The position numbers and the translations under genes were made by a program. The notes under the pieces were generated by a model that worked only from the letters and a program-made list of their open reading frames with translations, made no database searches and was not told the origin of the DNA. This document shows positions 24,507 through 32,734 of a stretch of DNA of 64,000 nucleotides, in pieces. The stretch spans positions 247,269-311,268 of the forward strand of contig QAMH01000008.1 in the NCBI GenBank assembly GCA_003149935.1. The letters are read 5' to 3'. This DNA comes from Coriobacteriia bacterium. GTDB lineage: Bacteria; Actinomycetota; Coriobacteriia; Coriobacteriales; QAMH01. Each line of letters opens with the position of its first letter. The stretch's first letter is position 1.

Positions 24507-25508
24507 CTAACTGCCCATCCAGTCGAGCAATTCGCGTTGACGAGCCAAATGCCGATCGTTTGGCGTCTGCAAGCGCCGCTTGCATTTGCGATTGACGAGT
24601 TCGAACCGCTTTCGTAATCTCGCATCGTCGGACAAGTCATCCTTTCCGAGCGAGATGGCGGTGATTCCGAGCATGCGGTATGCATTGCGCACGAGCTTGT
24701 CGTAATTCAGGCGCTCCTGTGCCGATGGCCATGCGCGATTACTGTATTCAATGACCACACGATACTCGGGCCAATAAAGGTCGGGTTTGAAGGTGCGCGC
24801 GCCAAGAATGCGCGCGGCGGGGTCGGGTGCCTCGATTTCCTGGCCGAGCAGAGGGGCCTTGCACCCCATTCCTCCCTGGAGCCGGGGAAGATGCGCGAGC
24901 ATGCAGACTTTCGTTTCCCTGGGCGAGCGCGATCCTTGCAGGATTTGTCGGGCCGCCCTGCGGGCCGCCCTGGCCCCTGTGAAGTTATGGGCACTTGTCG
25001 CGAAAGCGGCAAAGCCCTCCGGCGTGCTGATGGGACTTCGGGGGAGAAATCCGCGCGGAGCATCGGGAGCGAGCGCGTAGTCCCCGCAGAGCTCAAAGCC
25101 AAGAGCGATCAAATCGAACCATGCAAACGAGCGCGCCATTTGCAGAAAGCAGAATTCGGGACTGCTGAGTGCGATATGCAGTCTCGTGCCGTCGGGAAGG
25201 GTTGTTTCGTCAGCTAGGACAAGCGCTCCGTCTGGCAAGGCAGTTTGCACGCAATGGAATCGCGCCCGCTTGGTGGAGCGCCTCTCGTTTCGATTGGCGG
25301 TGAGTAGATCGAGCGGCTTGCGCATACTCGCGAGCATACCTGACGAAAGGGCGCTGTCGAGCGTTCGAACGTGAGCGCACCCGCACGCGTGGTCGATAAA
25401 GTCACGCGCCTCGTCGGCATCTAGGCCTCGTCCGCGTTTTGCGGTTGGGCTGCGCCAATAGGAGAGCGAGCTATTGTGAGCAAGAATAATATATGCATGC
25501 TTTGTCAT
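24507..25508 (-). CDS. Protein with C-terminal PD-(D/E)XK endonuclease-like (DUF559/Vsr-type) domain
   Basis: A 333-residue protein. The last 110 residues include RTFKPDLYWPEYRVVIEYSN, then RLNYDKLVRNAYRMLGITAISL, the spacing of DUF559/Vsr-like nucleases: an Asp, a hydrophobic strand with Glu, then a helix and a final strand. The usual second metal-site residue after Glu is atypical (EYS instead of ExK/ExD), so activity is uncertain. The N-terminal 200 residues (YIILAHNSSLSYWRS, CVQTALPDGALVLADETT, HIALSSPEFCFLQMA) resemble the front part of AbiEi-like proteins, a weak resemblance by eye. It stands alone with AT-rich flanks; 25509-25716 upstream has no gene. Confidence 0.6.
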   Translation of the reverse strand: MTKHAYIILAHNSSLSYWRSPTAKRGRGLDADEARDFIDHACGCAHVRTLDSALSSGMLASMRKPLDLLTANRNERRSTKRARFHCVQTALPDGALVLADETTLPDGTRLHIALSSPEFCFLQMARSFAWFDLIALGFELCGDYALAPDAPRGFLPRSPISTPEGFAAFATSAHNFTGARAARRAARQILQGSRSPRETKVCMLAHLPRLQGGMGCKAPLLGQEIEAPDPAARILGARTFKPDLYWPEYRVVIEYSNRAWPSAQERLNYDKLVRNAYRMLGITAISLGKDDLSDDARLRKRFELVNRKCKRRLQTPNDRHLARQRELLDWMGS

Positions 25509-25716
25509 GTGATTAAAATAGGCGATATGGTGGCAAAATCAAGAGCAAGCAGCTGTGTTTCATGAGATAAAACCGCCAAATCGATGTAAATATACACTTT
25601 TCGTGCCACTTATAGAACCAAAACGGGGAACCCTTATCGTCCGAGACGAGGGGTCACTACAATAACTGCATTTACTGCGCCATACTGGTTATGACAACTG
25701 GGAAATGAGGATGATC

Positions 25717-27300
25717 ATGAAGGTATTGATTCCGGAAAAGTTCAACAAAGCCGGCATTGCCGTGCTTGAGGATGCCGGTTACGAAGTCACGTTCAAGCCC
25801 GACACCACGCCCGAGGAGCTCGTCGAGATGATTCCCGAGTACGACGCGCTCATCGTGCGCTCGGCCACGACGGTCACCCGCGAGGTCATCGAAGCCGGAA
25901 CCAAGCTCAAGATCATCGGCCGAGCCGGTGTGGGCGTCGACAACATCGATCGCGACGCTGCCACCGAGCGCGGCATCATCGTGTGCAACGCGCCGCTTTC
26001 CAACGTCGTGTCCGCTGCCGAGCAGACCATGGCACTCATGCTCGCCACCGCGCGCAACACAGCGGCTGCGAGCGCGTCCATGAAAGAAGGCAAGTGGGAC
26101 CGCTCCAAGTTCACGGGCAAGGAGCTCCAGGACAAGACGCTCGGCATCTTCGGTACCGGTCACGTCGGCCTGTTGGTTGCCGAGCGTGCCGCCGCCTTTG
26201 GCATGAAGCTCATCGGCTATGACCCGTACTGCCCGCCCGAGCGCGCCGCCCACTACGGCATCACGTTGCTCGATGACATCGACGAGGTGTGCAAGCAGTC
26301 CGACTTCATCACCCTGCACATGCCCAAGACTCCCGAGACCACCGGCATGATCGGCGCCAAGCAGCTGGCCGAGATGCCCGAGGGCGCCATCGTCCTCAAT
26401 GTCGCGCGCGGCGGCCTGGTCGACCTCGATGCGCTTGCCGACGCGCTCGAGAACGGCCACCTAGCCGGTGCCGGCATCGACGTGTGGGAGAACGAGCCCG
26501 TCTCCGACTCGCCCATCCACAAGTTCGAGAACGCCGTCATCACCCCGCACCTGGGTGCATCCACCAAGGAGGCCCAGATTCGCGCGGCAACGCAGATCGC
26601 CGAGTACGTCATCGCCGGCCTCGAGGGCAAGACGGTTGCCACAGCGGTGAACGCCGCGCGCATCCCGGCCGACGTCATGGCGCAGCTCAAGTACTTCATC
26701 CCCGTTGCCCAGCGCGGTGGCGAGATTCTGTCGCAGGTCGTTGGCGGCGGTATCGAGAAGCTGAAGGTCACGGCATGTGGCAAGATAGCAGACACGGATC
26801 CGACGATCCTGGGAATGGCGGCGCTTGCGGGCGGCGTGACGTTCAACAGCGAAGTCACCGTCAACATCATCAACGCCAGCTACATCGCCGAGCAGCGCGG
26901 CATCGTCGTCGAGACCGCTACCGATCCGCTTTCTGAGAGCTATCCGAGCTATATCGAGATCGAAGCATCGTGCGGTGACGATGTGTATTCCATCAGCGTC
27001 ACGCGCGATATGACCTCGGACATGCCGCGCATCATCAACTTCATGGGCCTGCCCGTCGACTTCGTGCCGATGAAGGACTTCGTCGTGCTCGAGTACGAGG
27101 ATCAGCCTGGCCAGATCGGCAAGATCGGCACGGTGTTTGGCGATGCGGGCATCAACGTCGAGTCCATGCAGATCGCCAAGGACTCCGAGCATCCCCTGGT
27201 CGAGGTGCTCATTAACCTCAACCAAGCGGTTCCTGCCAACGTGCGCCGCGATCTCGAGGCCGCTCTCGACATCGAGCGCGTCTGGTACATCGATCTGTAG
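25717..27300 (+). CDS. serA: D-3-phosphoglycerate dehydrogenase
   Basis: A 527-residue enzyme of the long type with a C-terminal ACT domain; it oxidises 3-phosphoglycerate with NAD as the first step of serine synthesis. Seen in order: substrate-binding GRAGVGVDNIDRDAATERGI, the NAD motif LGIFGTGHVGLLVAERAAAFG, NVARGGLVDLDALADAL, the catalytic His in VITPHLGAST, an intervening domain from about residue 320, and ACT (VLEYEDQPGQIGKIGTVFGDAGINVESM) at 455-527. ATG 25717 is preferred because GAGG lies six bases upstream; ATGs at 25705 and 25711 are also in frame. The upstream region has a hairpin near 25629-25655 of unknown role. Confidence 0.95.
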   Translation: MKVLIPEKFNKAGIAVLEDAGYEVTFKPDTTPEELVEMIPEYDALIVRSATTVTREVIEAGTKLKIIGRAGVGVDNIDRDAATERGIIVCNAPLSNVVSAAEQTMALMLATARNTAAASASMKEGKWDRSKFTGKELQDKTLGIFGTGHVGLLVAERAAAFGMKLIGYDPYCPPERAAHYGITLLDDIDEVCKQSDFITLHMPKTPETTGMIGAKQLAEMPEGAIVLNVARGGLVDLDALADALENGHLAGAGIDVWENEPVSDSPIHKFENAVITPHLGASTKEAQIRAATQIAEYVIAGLEGKTVATAVNAARIPADVMAQLKYFIPVAQRGGEILSQVVGGGIEKLKVTACGKIADTDPTILGMAALAGGVTFNSEVTVNIINASYIAEQRGIVVETATDPLSESYPSYIEIEASCGDDVYSISVTRDMTSDMPRIINFMGLPVDFVPMKDFVVLEYEDQPGQIGKIGTVFGDAGINVESMQIAKDSEHPLVEVLINLNQAVPANVRRDLEAALDIERVWYIDL

Positions 27301-27344
27301 GGACGAAGCTATACGGCAGGCACGCTGTCTGTCGGAACACACTA

Positions 27345-27522
27345 TGTGCCCCAAGCGGTAGTTTTTGGCAAGAGCTGGCAGAAACGAACGTTTGGGGCGC
27401 ATTTTTGCTACGGGCGTGGCGGAAATTTACGTTTGGGGTACACCCAATGTGCCCCAATCGGCAATCCTCGGCAGAATATGACGAAAGCGCTCGTTTGGGG
27501 CACACGGCAAGCGCCCCAAACG
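27345..27522. repeat. Six-copy mixed-orientation repeat array
   Basis: The core CGTTTGGGGCACA appears forward at 27389-27401, 27430-27442 and 27492-27504, and reversed at 27345-27357, 27448-27460 and 27509-27521. The wider unit reads about TGCCGAAATTACCG then TTGGGGCACA. Order is R-F-F-R-F-R; the first two forward copies are 41 bp apart. The final F-R pair forms a CGTTTGGGGC/GCCCCAAACG hairpin. It fills most of the 330-bp gap between serA and the radical SAM gene. Confidence 0.85.
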
Positions 27523-27630
27523 GTAATTCCAGGCAGCGCTAGTTTCGTAATGTCTCACCGCATGTTTTCGCCAAGGCTTTGAAAGGCTATCCTCTAAAAC
27601 ACGTTAATAGAACCAGACCGGAGCTCACAC

Positions 27631-28242
27631 ATGACCAAGGCGATGAACATACTGTACGAGATCGGCGACACGCTCTACGTCAACCTCACCAATCGCTGCC
27701 CGTGTAGCTGTGCCTTTTGCATTCGCAACGAATCCGACACTGTCAACGGCCACGATGTCCTCTGGCTCGAGCGCGAGCCTACTGCCGACGAGGTCATCGA
27801 GCAACTGCGCCAACTCGACCTCTCTCGTTACTCCGAGCTTGTCTTCTGCGGGTATGGAGAGCCCATGGAAGCATTTGACGTGCTCAAGGAGGTCGCCCGT
27901 TGGGTGAAGGAGAACACGGCGTTGCCGGTGCGCATCAACACCAACGGCCAAGGTTCGCTTATCAACGGACGCGACATCACGCCCGAGCTCCAGGGAATCG
28001 TCGATACCGTCTCGGTTAGCCTCAACAGCCCCGATGCGGACGAGTATCTCGCACTCACGCGCAGCAAGTTTGGGAGCGACGCGCACCCCGCGATGCTCGA
28101 GTTCGCGCAGTGCGCGGCAAGCTATGTTCCGACGGTGGTGCTCACCACGGTGGGAGGCACCATAACGCATGAGCAGGAGCGTGCGTGCCAGGAGCTATGC
28201 GACGAGCTTGGCGTGAGCTATCGCATTCGACCGCGGGTTTAG
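27631..28242 (+). CDS. Radical SAM protein of the TatD-associated type
   Basis: A 203-residue compact radical SAM enzyme. The cluster motif CPCSCAFC supplies the CxxxCxxC ligands (residues 24-31). ELVFCGYGEPMEAFDVLKEV is the glycine-rich SAM-binding strand, and RINTNGQGSLINGRDITPEL follows. The wording and size fit the small family usually found next to or fused with tatD, whose function is unknown. No tatD is adjacent here. GGAG lies eight bases before the ATG. Confidence 0.8.
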   Translation: MTKAMNILYEIGDTLYVNLTNRCPCSCAFCIRNESDTVNGHDVLWLEREPTADEVIEQLRQLDLSRYSELVFCGYGEPMEAFDVLKEVARWVKENTALPVRINTNGQGSLINGRDITPELQGIVDTVSVSLNSPDADEYLALTRSKFGSDAHPAMLEFAQCAASYVPTVVLTTVGGTITHEQERACQELCDELGVSYRIRPRV

Positions 28243-28667
28243 ATGCTCCACCTCTCGTAACCAAGATGTTCGAGGAGCTCGGTCGGGGTGAAGCGTGATG
28301 CGGGCAATGTCGAGAACGCATCGACATCTCTGCTGACGATGGCGTCGACCTTGTCTGCGACAGCCGCGGCAGCGATGATGCCGTCCTCGTAGTCTGGCTT
28401 TTCCAGCTCGAGGGCGTTTCTGCACACAAGGTCATCGACACTCGCCGCGTTTGAGATTTCGAGAACCAGGCGAACAGCCTCGTACGCCCTGTCAGCATCG
28501 AGACATTTGGACGTGATATAGAAAACGTCCTTGAGCGAGGTTGCCGCAACGCATAAATCGATGGATTCCTCCACGCATGCCATCAAGCAACCTTTGGAGT
28601 CTTCCTCGAACGGGGCTCTGTGGAGGATGAGATCGAGCCAGACATTGGTGTCTACGAGGACTTTCAT
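28239..28667 (-). CDS. PIN-domain toxin (VapC-like)
   Basis: A 142-residue PIN-domain protein, a likely RNase. Acidic metal-binding residues are in VLVDTNVWLDL (start), DYEDGIIAAAA and SRDVDAF. Its start overlaps the upstream antitoxin stop by four bases (ATGA), the usual antitoxin-toxin arrangement. Converges with the radical SAM gene, the two stops overlapping by four bases. Its RNA target cannot be predicted. Confidence 0.85.
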   Translation of the reverse strand: MKVLVDTNVWLDLILHRAPFEEDSKGCLMACVEESIDLCVAATSLKDVFYITSKCLDADRAYEAVRLVLEISNAASVDDLVCRNALELEKPDYEDGIIAAAAVADKVDAIVSRDVDAFSTLPASRFTPTELLEHLGYERWSI

Positions 28668-28969
28668 GCCAGGGCCTCGTACTCCCTAAGCTTCTCTTCA
28701 TACTGCATGTCGCGCAGCTCGTCATCGCTCATGTTCGAGAATCTGGTAGCCGGCAGAGCCCCCAGCAACTCGATGGCATCGAGCTTCTTTCGCATGACTT
28801 CTTTCTTGGGATCTTGATTCTGAAGAAACTCTGGCAGCTCGTGCGTTTTCGCGAGTGTTTCCCAGAGTGTGCGGATTGCTTCGGTGACGCTGATGCCGTT
28901 CTCCTTGAGGACCTTGTCGCCACGCTCCTTGAGGGCGCTATCGATGCGTATGTTCAGCGTAGATGCCAT
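28664..28969 (-). CDS. RelB/DinJ-type antitoxin
   Basis: A 101-residue protein. The N-terminal MASTLNIRIDSALKERGDKVLKENGISVTEAIRTLW is a ribbon-helix-helix of the RelB/DinJ group, expected to bind the operon's operator. The C-terminal half is highly charged (SDDELRDMQYEEKLREYEAL) and should wrap the toxin. DinJ usually partners a YafQ/RelE toxin, so pairing with a PIN domain is less usual but known. ATG 28969 has GGAGG six bases upstream; the longer start at 29008 lies in the operator region. Confidence 0.82.
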   Translation of the reverse strand: MASTLNIRIDSALKERGDKVLKENGISVTEAIRTLWETLAKTHELPEFLQNQDPKKEVMRKKLDAIELLGALPATRFSNMSDDELRDMQYEEKLREYEALA

Positions 28970-29001
28970 GACTGCCCTCCTTCGCCTCTTGTATTGTAAT
29001 A

Positions 29002-29022
29002 TTTGCATTACAGTAATGCAAA
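29002..29022. promoter_or_regulatory. Palindromic operator of the RelB/PIN operon
   Basis: TTTGCATTA and TAATGCAAA are perfect 9-bp arms around CAG; outer ATTG/CAAT bases extend the symmetry. It lies 33 bp upstream of the antitoxin start, where RelB-type autorepression acts. Confidence 0.6.
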
Positions 29023-29051
29023 CAATATGCTGCGATTAACTAAGATTTGCG

Positions 29052-29073
29052 TATTCAGAAAATATTCTGAATA
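29052..29073. promoter_or_regulatory. Palindromic operator of the Phd/RelE operon
   Basis: TATTCAGAA and TTCTGAATA form 9-bp arms around AATA, 38 bp upstream of the Phd-type antitoxin. A TAGAAT at 29080-29085 is a possible -10 box for the plus strand. Confidence 0.6.
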
Positions 29074-29111
29074 TCATGTTAGAATGTGCCTAACGGATAA
29101 GGAGGCACATT

Positions 29112-29390
29112 ATGCCTATCGTGAGAACTGCATCGGATCTTCAGAGGAACATCGGCGAGATTTATGAGCTCTGCCAAAACAATCCCGGGCCCGTCTACAT
29201 CACCCGCAACGGCAAAGCCGATCTCGTTGTCATGGACGCGCATTATTACGAGGCCCACGAGCAGCTTCGCAAGGAAGTCTCGGCGTACGAGCGTGCTTTG
29301 AATCAACGCCTCGAGGCGGCCTATGAAGACGTGAAGGCGGGCAGGGTAAAGCCATTGAAGCAGATTCGCGAAGAAATGGGCCTTGCATGA
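29112..29390 (+). CDS. Phd/YefM-type antitoxin
   Basis: A 92-residue protein. MPIVRTASDLQRNIGEIYELCQNNPGPVYITRNGKADLVVMDA is the classical Phd/YefM DNA-binding half; the rest is a charged helix (YERALNQRLEAAYEDVKAGR) that should neutralise the toxin. AAGGAGG precedes the ATG. It overlaps the toxin start by four bases. Confidence 0.9.
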   Translation: MPIVRTASDLQRNIGEIYELCQNNPGPVYITRNGKADLVVMDAHYYEAHEQLRKEVSAYERALNQRLEAAYEDVKAGRVKPLKQIREEMGLA

Positions 29391-29704
29391 ATGCGGAAGA
29401 TGATGCCGAAGAATTTGTCTTCTATGAAGTTCTCATGACGCGAGAGGCCGAAGAAGACTACAGGCGGGTATCTCGTTCTCCACGCTTTCCCCGGGTCGAT
29501 ATGATGCTCGATATTCTAGAGGCCTTTCCCGGTGTTGGAAGGGTTTATGATCCACAGTACGAAGCGGCAAATCTTCCCGACGACGCGCGAGTTGCGTATG
29601 CAGACATATATGGCATCTACTATTTGATTGATGAGGCCAAGAGAGCGGTCATTGTGCTTGCCATTGAAGACCAGCGCAGTGATCCTATGCTCCGGTTTGG
29701 TTAG
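29387..29704 (+). CDS. RelE/ParE-type toxin
   Basis: A 105-residue protein of the RelE/ParE fold: VLMTREAEEDYRRVSRS at the front, YDPQYEAANLPDDARVAYADIYGIYYLIDE in the middle and VIVLAIEDQRSDPMLRFG at the end. RelE members cut mRNA on the ribosome and ParE members hit gyrase; the sequence does not decide. Stop is nine bases before the Nudix gene. Confidence 0.82.
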   Translation: MNAEDDAEEFVFYEVLMTREAEEDYRRVSRSPRFPRVDMMLDILEAFPGVGRVYDPQYEAANLPDDARVAYADIYGIYYLIDEAKRAVIVLAIEDQRSDPMLRFG

Positions 29705-29713
29705 GACCTTTTC

Positions 29714-30103
29714 ATGAAGCACATCGAGGTGGTAGCCGCAATCATCGTGCATGATGGCAAGGTCCTGGCGACCCAGCGTGGCTATGGCAACTACGCGGGC
29801 AAGTGGGAGTTTCCCGGCGGCAAGATCGAGCCGGGCGAGGCTCCCGAGGCGGCGCTCGTGCGCGAGATTCACGAAGAGCTCGACGCCGACATCGAGGTGG
29901 GGTCAAAACTCATCACGGTCGACTACGACTATCCCGAGTTCGCGATGACGATGCAGTGCTTCGTCTGCACGCTCGCCAGTGGTATGAAGCTGCTCGAGCA
30001 CAGCGACGCGCGCTGGCTGGGGAGAGACGAGTTGGATTCGGTTGATTGGCTGCCTTCGGATGTCGAGGTGATCGCGGCAATTAGGGCCGCGGGAGTTGTG
30101 TAG
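29714..30103 (+). CDS. MutT-type Nudix hydrolase (8-oxo-dGTP-like)
   Basis: A 129-residue single-domain enzyme. The complete Nudix box runs from GGKIEPGEAPEAALVREI to HEELDADI (about residues 35-58). The N-terminus (IEVVAAIIVHDGKVLATQRGYG) and the downstream DYDYPEFAMTMQCFVC stretch match MutT/CTP-pyrophosphohydrolase relatives that remove oxidised or non-canonical nucleotides. Its position right behind the toxin gene is probably incidental. Confidence 0.88.
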   Translation: MKHIEVVAAIIVHDGKVLATQRGYGNYAGKWEFPGGKIEPGEAPEAALVREIHEELDADIEVGSKLITVDYDYPEFAMTMQCFVCTLASGMKLLEHSDARWLGRDELDSVDWLPSDVEVIAAIRAAGVV

Positions 30104-30229
30104 GAAGAAGAGTTCTTGAAAACTGCGAAACATGCTTGTTGCAGTGCAAGAGATTACGTTTATACGATATATCAAGGAGAACGAACGCTATTAACGGAAC
30201 GCTATGTGCTGTTAGAAACACTCGGAGTT

Positions 30230-31312
30230 TTATAGAGCCGAAGAACAGGAGAATGGAAAAGTCTCCTCTAATTCGCCCTGTTCACGATGCCACCGTTCTT
30301 GTTCGTCCCTAATCTCTTTATATCGGCGTGCGTCAACCAGTCGTGGTCTTATGTTCTCAATCTCAGGGATATCCTCTTGAGAATACACATATCGATATGC
30401 GTTATTTATTATCAGCTCCCTAAGGTATAAAACCAAATTGGAATCAAAATTAATTGCATCGATTTCGTCTTTCGTTCTCCCCACTTCAGTAAACAACAAC
30501 GCTTGAGGCGAGAGAGGCATCACTATGTCAGCGAACTTTGTTCCGAGCCCAATATCTAATCCCACGCTTGTGTTGCCAAATCTGTCCCTCCCAAAAATGA
30601 CTACAGGGTTATCGCTCGTTGGCAGGGACACTTCATCATCAAGATATATGATTCGCCAATTATAGGAGTGGAGTACTTGCGATATCTGGCCTGTCAACGC
30701 TCGAACTGACGAGGCAATAAAAGGTTGACGACCAATATATGTTTCGACTCTAATTGCAGATTGCCCCTGTTCTAACGAGCATTTTAAGGGCATATCTCCG
30801 AGGCTAGTAAGTCCAACAGAGCGAGGAGCCGCTCTTCTTCCTTGGCGCAATGCCTCGATTCCCTTTTCACTGAGCTCTTTCTCTATTTCCCTTATTGTTT
30901 CTTTTGCTGTGTCTTCAAATATCTCTTCAGTTGTTTTAGCGACTTGCTGATACCATGAAGGTGTCCTAGTCATTTGAGCTACCAAGAACTGAACGAGCGT
31001 ATTCACGTCTTGAGCAGTGAGCAATGTATGTCGGTCGATTGCGCGAAATACTTCTGCAGCAGGCGTTTCAATCTTGCGCTCTAGGTAGCTTTCGTATTCG
31101 TCGTTGTCGCTTCTATCAATACGCACAGTATATAGATCAGGCTGATAAGCAGTTGATTTAATCGGTGTGGATTTCCATACAGGCACGCCTTTATTTGAGA
31201 CGATCCCATTGTAGGTTCGAACTGTATTGCCGTTCCTCGACCAGCGTTTTAAATAAAACTGAGGAACATAATGATTATCATGTGTGACTTGCTTTGCCTT
31301 TTTGTGTTTCAT
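30230..31312 (-). CDS. DUF4238-family protein
   Basis: A 360-residue cytosolic protein starting MKHKKAKQVTHDNHYVPQFYLKRWS, the signature of DUF4238, whose function is unknown. HYVPxFYL may form part of a nuclease-like active site. Other visible stretches are TLVQFLVAQMTRTPSWYQQV, WRIIYLDDEVSLPTSDNPVVIF and VMPLSPQALLFTEV. Base composition is clearly lower in GC than the surrounding core genes, indicating transfer. It lies 179 bp downstream of the DNA methyltransferase on the same strand; DUF4238 genes are often seen near defence genes, so a role in defence is possible but unproven. Confidence 0.8.
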   Translation of the reverse strand: MKHKKAKQVTHDNHYVPQFYLKRWSRNGNTVRTYNGIVSNKGVPVWKSTPIKSTAYQPDLYTVRIDRSDNDEYESYLERKIETPAAEVFRAIDRHTLLTAQDVNTLVQFLVAQMTRTPSWYQQVAKTTEEIFEDTAKETIREIEKELSEKGIEALRQGRRAAPRSVGLTSLGDMPLKCSLEQGQSAIRVETYIGRQPFIASSVRALTGQISQVLHSYNWRIIYLDDEVSLPTSDNPVVIFGRDRFGNTSVGLDIGLGTKFADIVMPLSPQALLFTEVGRTKDEIDAINFDSNLVLYLRELIINNAYRYVYSQEDIPEIENIRPRLVDARRYKEIRDEQERWHREQGELEETFPFSCSSAL

Positions 31313-31491
31313 TACGATTGCTCAATCTAACGCTGCCGTTTTCCTTATCTCTGCTACGGAGTTTTCCCATGCAGAAAACTGTGGCTATTGGCCATGTCGA
31401 CGATGCCTGGATATGCCTCTGTCGAGTTAGACATTCCAAGGGCAGGAGAGCATTCTTGCCTGGCTACGATATGTCTGAGTCGTACGAGTGG

Positions 31492-32646
31492 CTACTTGGT
31501 CGAGTACTCAAAGTAAAGCTTTACTGCTGATTTTAAGTGGGATTTTACGCTTGCCCCAAGGCCGCTGAATCCTTCTGCCTCATTTAATAGCGCAATATAT
31601 ATTGACAGTGTCTCCGCTTCGTTAAAGGGAACAAGCCGCTCGGCTCTACGCAGGTTAGAAAGTGTGCTGCTGACTGTGCGCGATTGGTATTTTTTGTATG
31701 TGCGCAGCCAGCTGATGAAAGGCTCTTTGTCTATGTCGTTCAGAGAGCGTGGCTTCTTTTCAATATGGTCACGCAGCGCCGTTGCAACGAATTCTGCAAG
31801 TTTGACGGGAACGGCGTTTCCTATCATCTGTTCGCAATCTGTCTTTGATCCCACCCATTTGAAATTTGCAGGAAATGTTTGAATGAGTGAACGTTCGAGG
31901 GTTGATAAAGGCCTCACGTTATCGTCTATCACGTGGGCATCATTTGGATGGCCAGGATATCCCTTAGGAATGGGACGATTTACACCACGCATGGTGGGAG
32001 CAGGCTCATCTATCGAAAAGACAGCCCTCCTATGATAGTTTCTCGGGTGGCGATAGTAGTACTCAGTGCCAAGCGTATCGCCAAAGTAGTCACGTACGGT
32101 TGTCTCTTTTTCTGTCATTCTCTCATTTAGAATGGTCTCTAAAGCACCATCTTCTCCACCCAAAATTCCGATACAGAAAAAGCGCCTGCGCCTTTGCGGT
32201 ACGCCACAGAAGCTTGCTGTTAAAACCTTTTCTGTGAGGCCGTACCCTGCTGCTCTCAGAGTTTCTCTGACATCTTTGTATGTATAGCTCTTGCGGGCTC
32301 GGTCAACATTTTCCATTACGAAAGCTTTTGGTTTTATGGCTGAAATAATCAGAGCGAAAGACTTAGTCAGGCTGGCGCGCTTGTCCTCGACCCGTTTTCC
32401 AGCATGGGAAAAGTCTTGGCACGGGGGACCACCAATAATTATATCCGGATTCAGCTGCCTGATATTTTGTACTGCGGTGTCAACATCGCTCAAGTCGATA
32501 CGAAATACCGGATGCTCAAAGTTTGCCTCATAGCAATCGGCAGCAACATCCCAATACTCAAATGCCCCAGTTATATCATAACCGGCATTTTGGAATCCCT
32601 GTGTTAATCCACCGCATCCTGCAAACAAATCTACAGCCGTAGTCAC
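31492..32646 (-). CDS. DNA (cytosine-5) methyltransferase of a HindVP-like system
   Basis: A 384-residue C5 methyltransferase: motif I TAVDLFAGCGGLTQGF, motif IV with catalytic Cys GGPPCQDFSHAGKR, motif VI FVMENVDRAR, motif VIII CGVPQRRRRFFCIG and motif X MIGNAVPVKLAEFVATAL. About 95 residues follow motif X; their EPFISWLRTYKKYQSRTVSSTLSNLRRAERL segment resembles the helical core-binding domain of tyrosine recombinases (by eye), which is unusual. GTG 32646 is preferred over GTG 32688 because GAGAGAGG stands seven bases upstream and a promoter would otherwise overlap the coding start. It protects host DNA from the neighbouring endonuclease. AT-rich, so likely acquired. Confidence 0.9.
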   Translation of the reverse strand: MTTAVDLFAGCGGLTQGFQNAGYDITGAFEYWDVAADCYEANFEHPVFRIDLSDVDTAVQNIRQLNPDIIIGGPPCQDFSHAGKRVEDKRASLTKSFALIISAIKPKAFVMENVDRARKSYTYKDVRETLRAAGYGLTEKVLTASFCGVPQRRRRFFCIGILGGEDGALETILNERMTEKETTVRDYFGDTLGTEYYYRHPRNYHRRAVFSIDEPAPTMRGVNRPIPKGYPGHPNDAHVIDDNVRPLSTLERSLIQTFPANFKWVGSKTDCEQMIGNAVPVKLAEFVATALRDHIEKKPRSLNDIDKEPFISWLRTYKKYQSRTVSSTLSNLRRAERLVPFNEAETLSIYIALLNEAEGFSGLGASVKSHLKSAVKLYFEYSTK

Positions 32647-32670
32647 TTCTGCACCTCTCTCGCTATGAGA

Positions 32671-32714
32671 GTTATACAGAAGAGACACATTGACGTCAAT
32701 ATATTGACGTCAAT
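32671..32714 (-). promoter_or_regulatory. Methyltransferase promoter with two GACGTC palindromes
   Basis: On the minus strand TTGACG (32694-32699) and TATAAC (32671-32676) are separated by 17 bp. The -35 box is inside ATTGACGTCAAT (32689-32700), and a second identical 12-bp palindrome lies 14 bp upstream (32703-32714). GACGTC fits GRCGYC, the site reported for the HindVP family. Confidence 0.7.
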
Positions 32715-32734
32715 TACAAATCAAATCTGTAAAA

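Noticed and set aside
27301..27630. Attachment site or origin made of iterons next to serA
   Set aside because: No integrase, replication gene or tRNA end is adjacent, so the repeats are reported only as an array.
31369..31530. Possible small plus-strand gene starting MQKTVAIGHVDDAWICL with GGAG upstream
   Set aside because: It overlaps the 3' end of the methyltransferase gene by 39 bp, and I recognise no family. Not strong enough to annotate.
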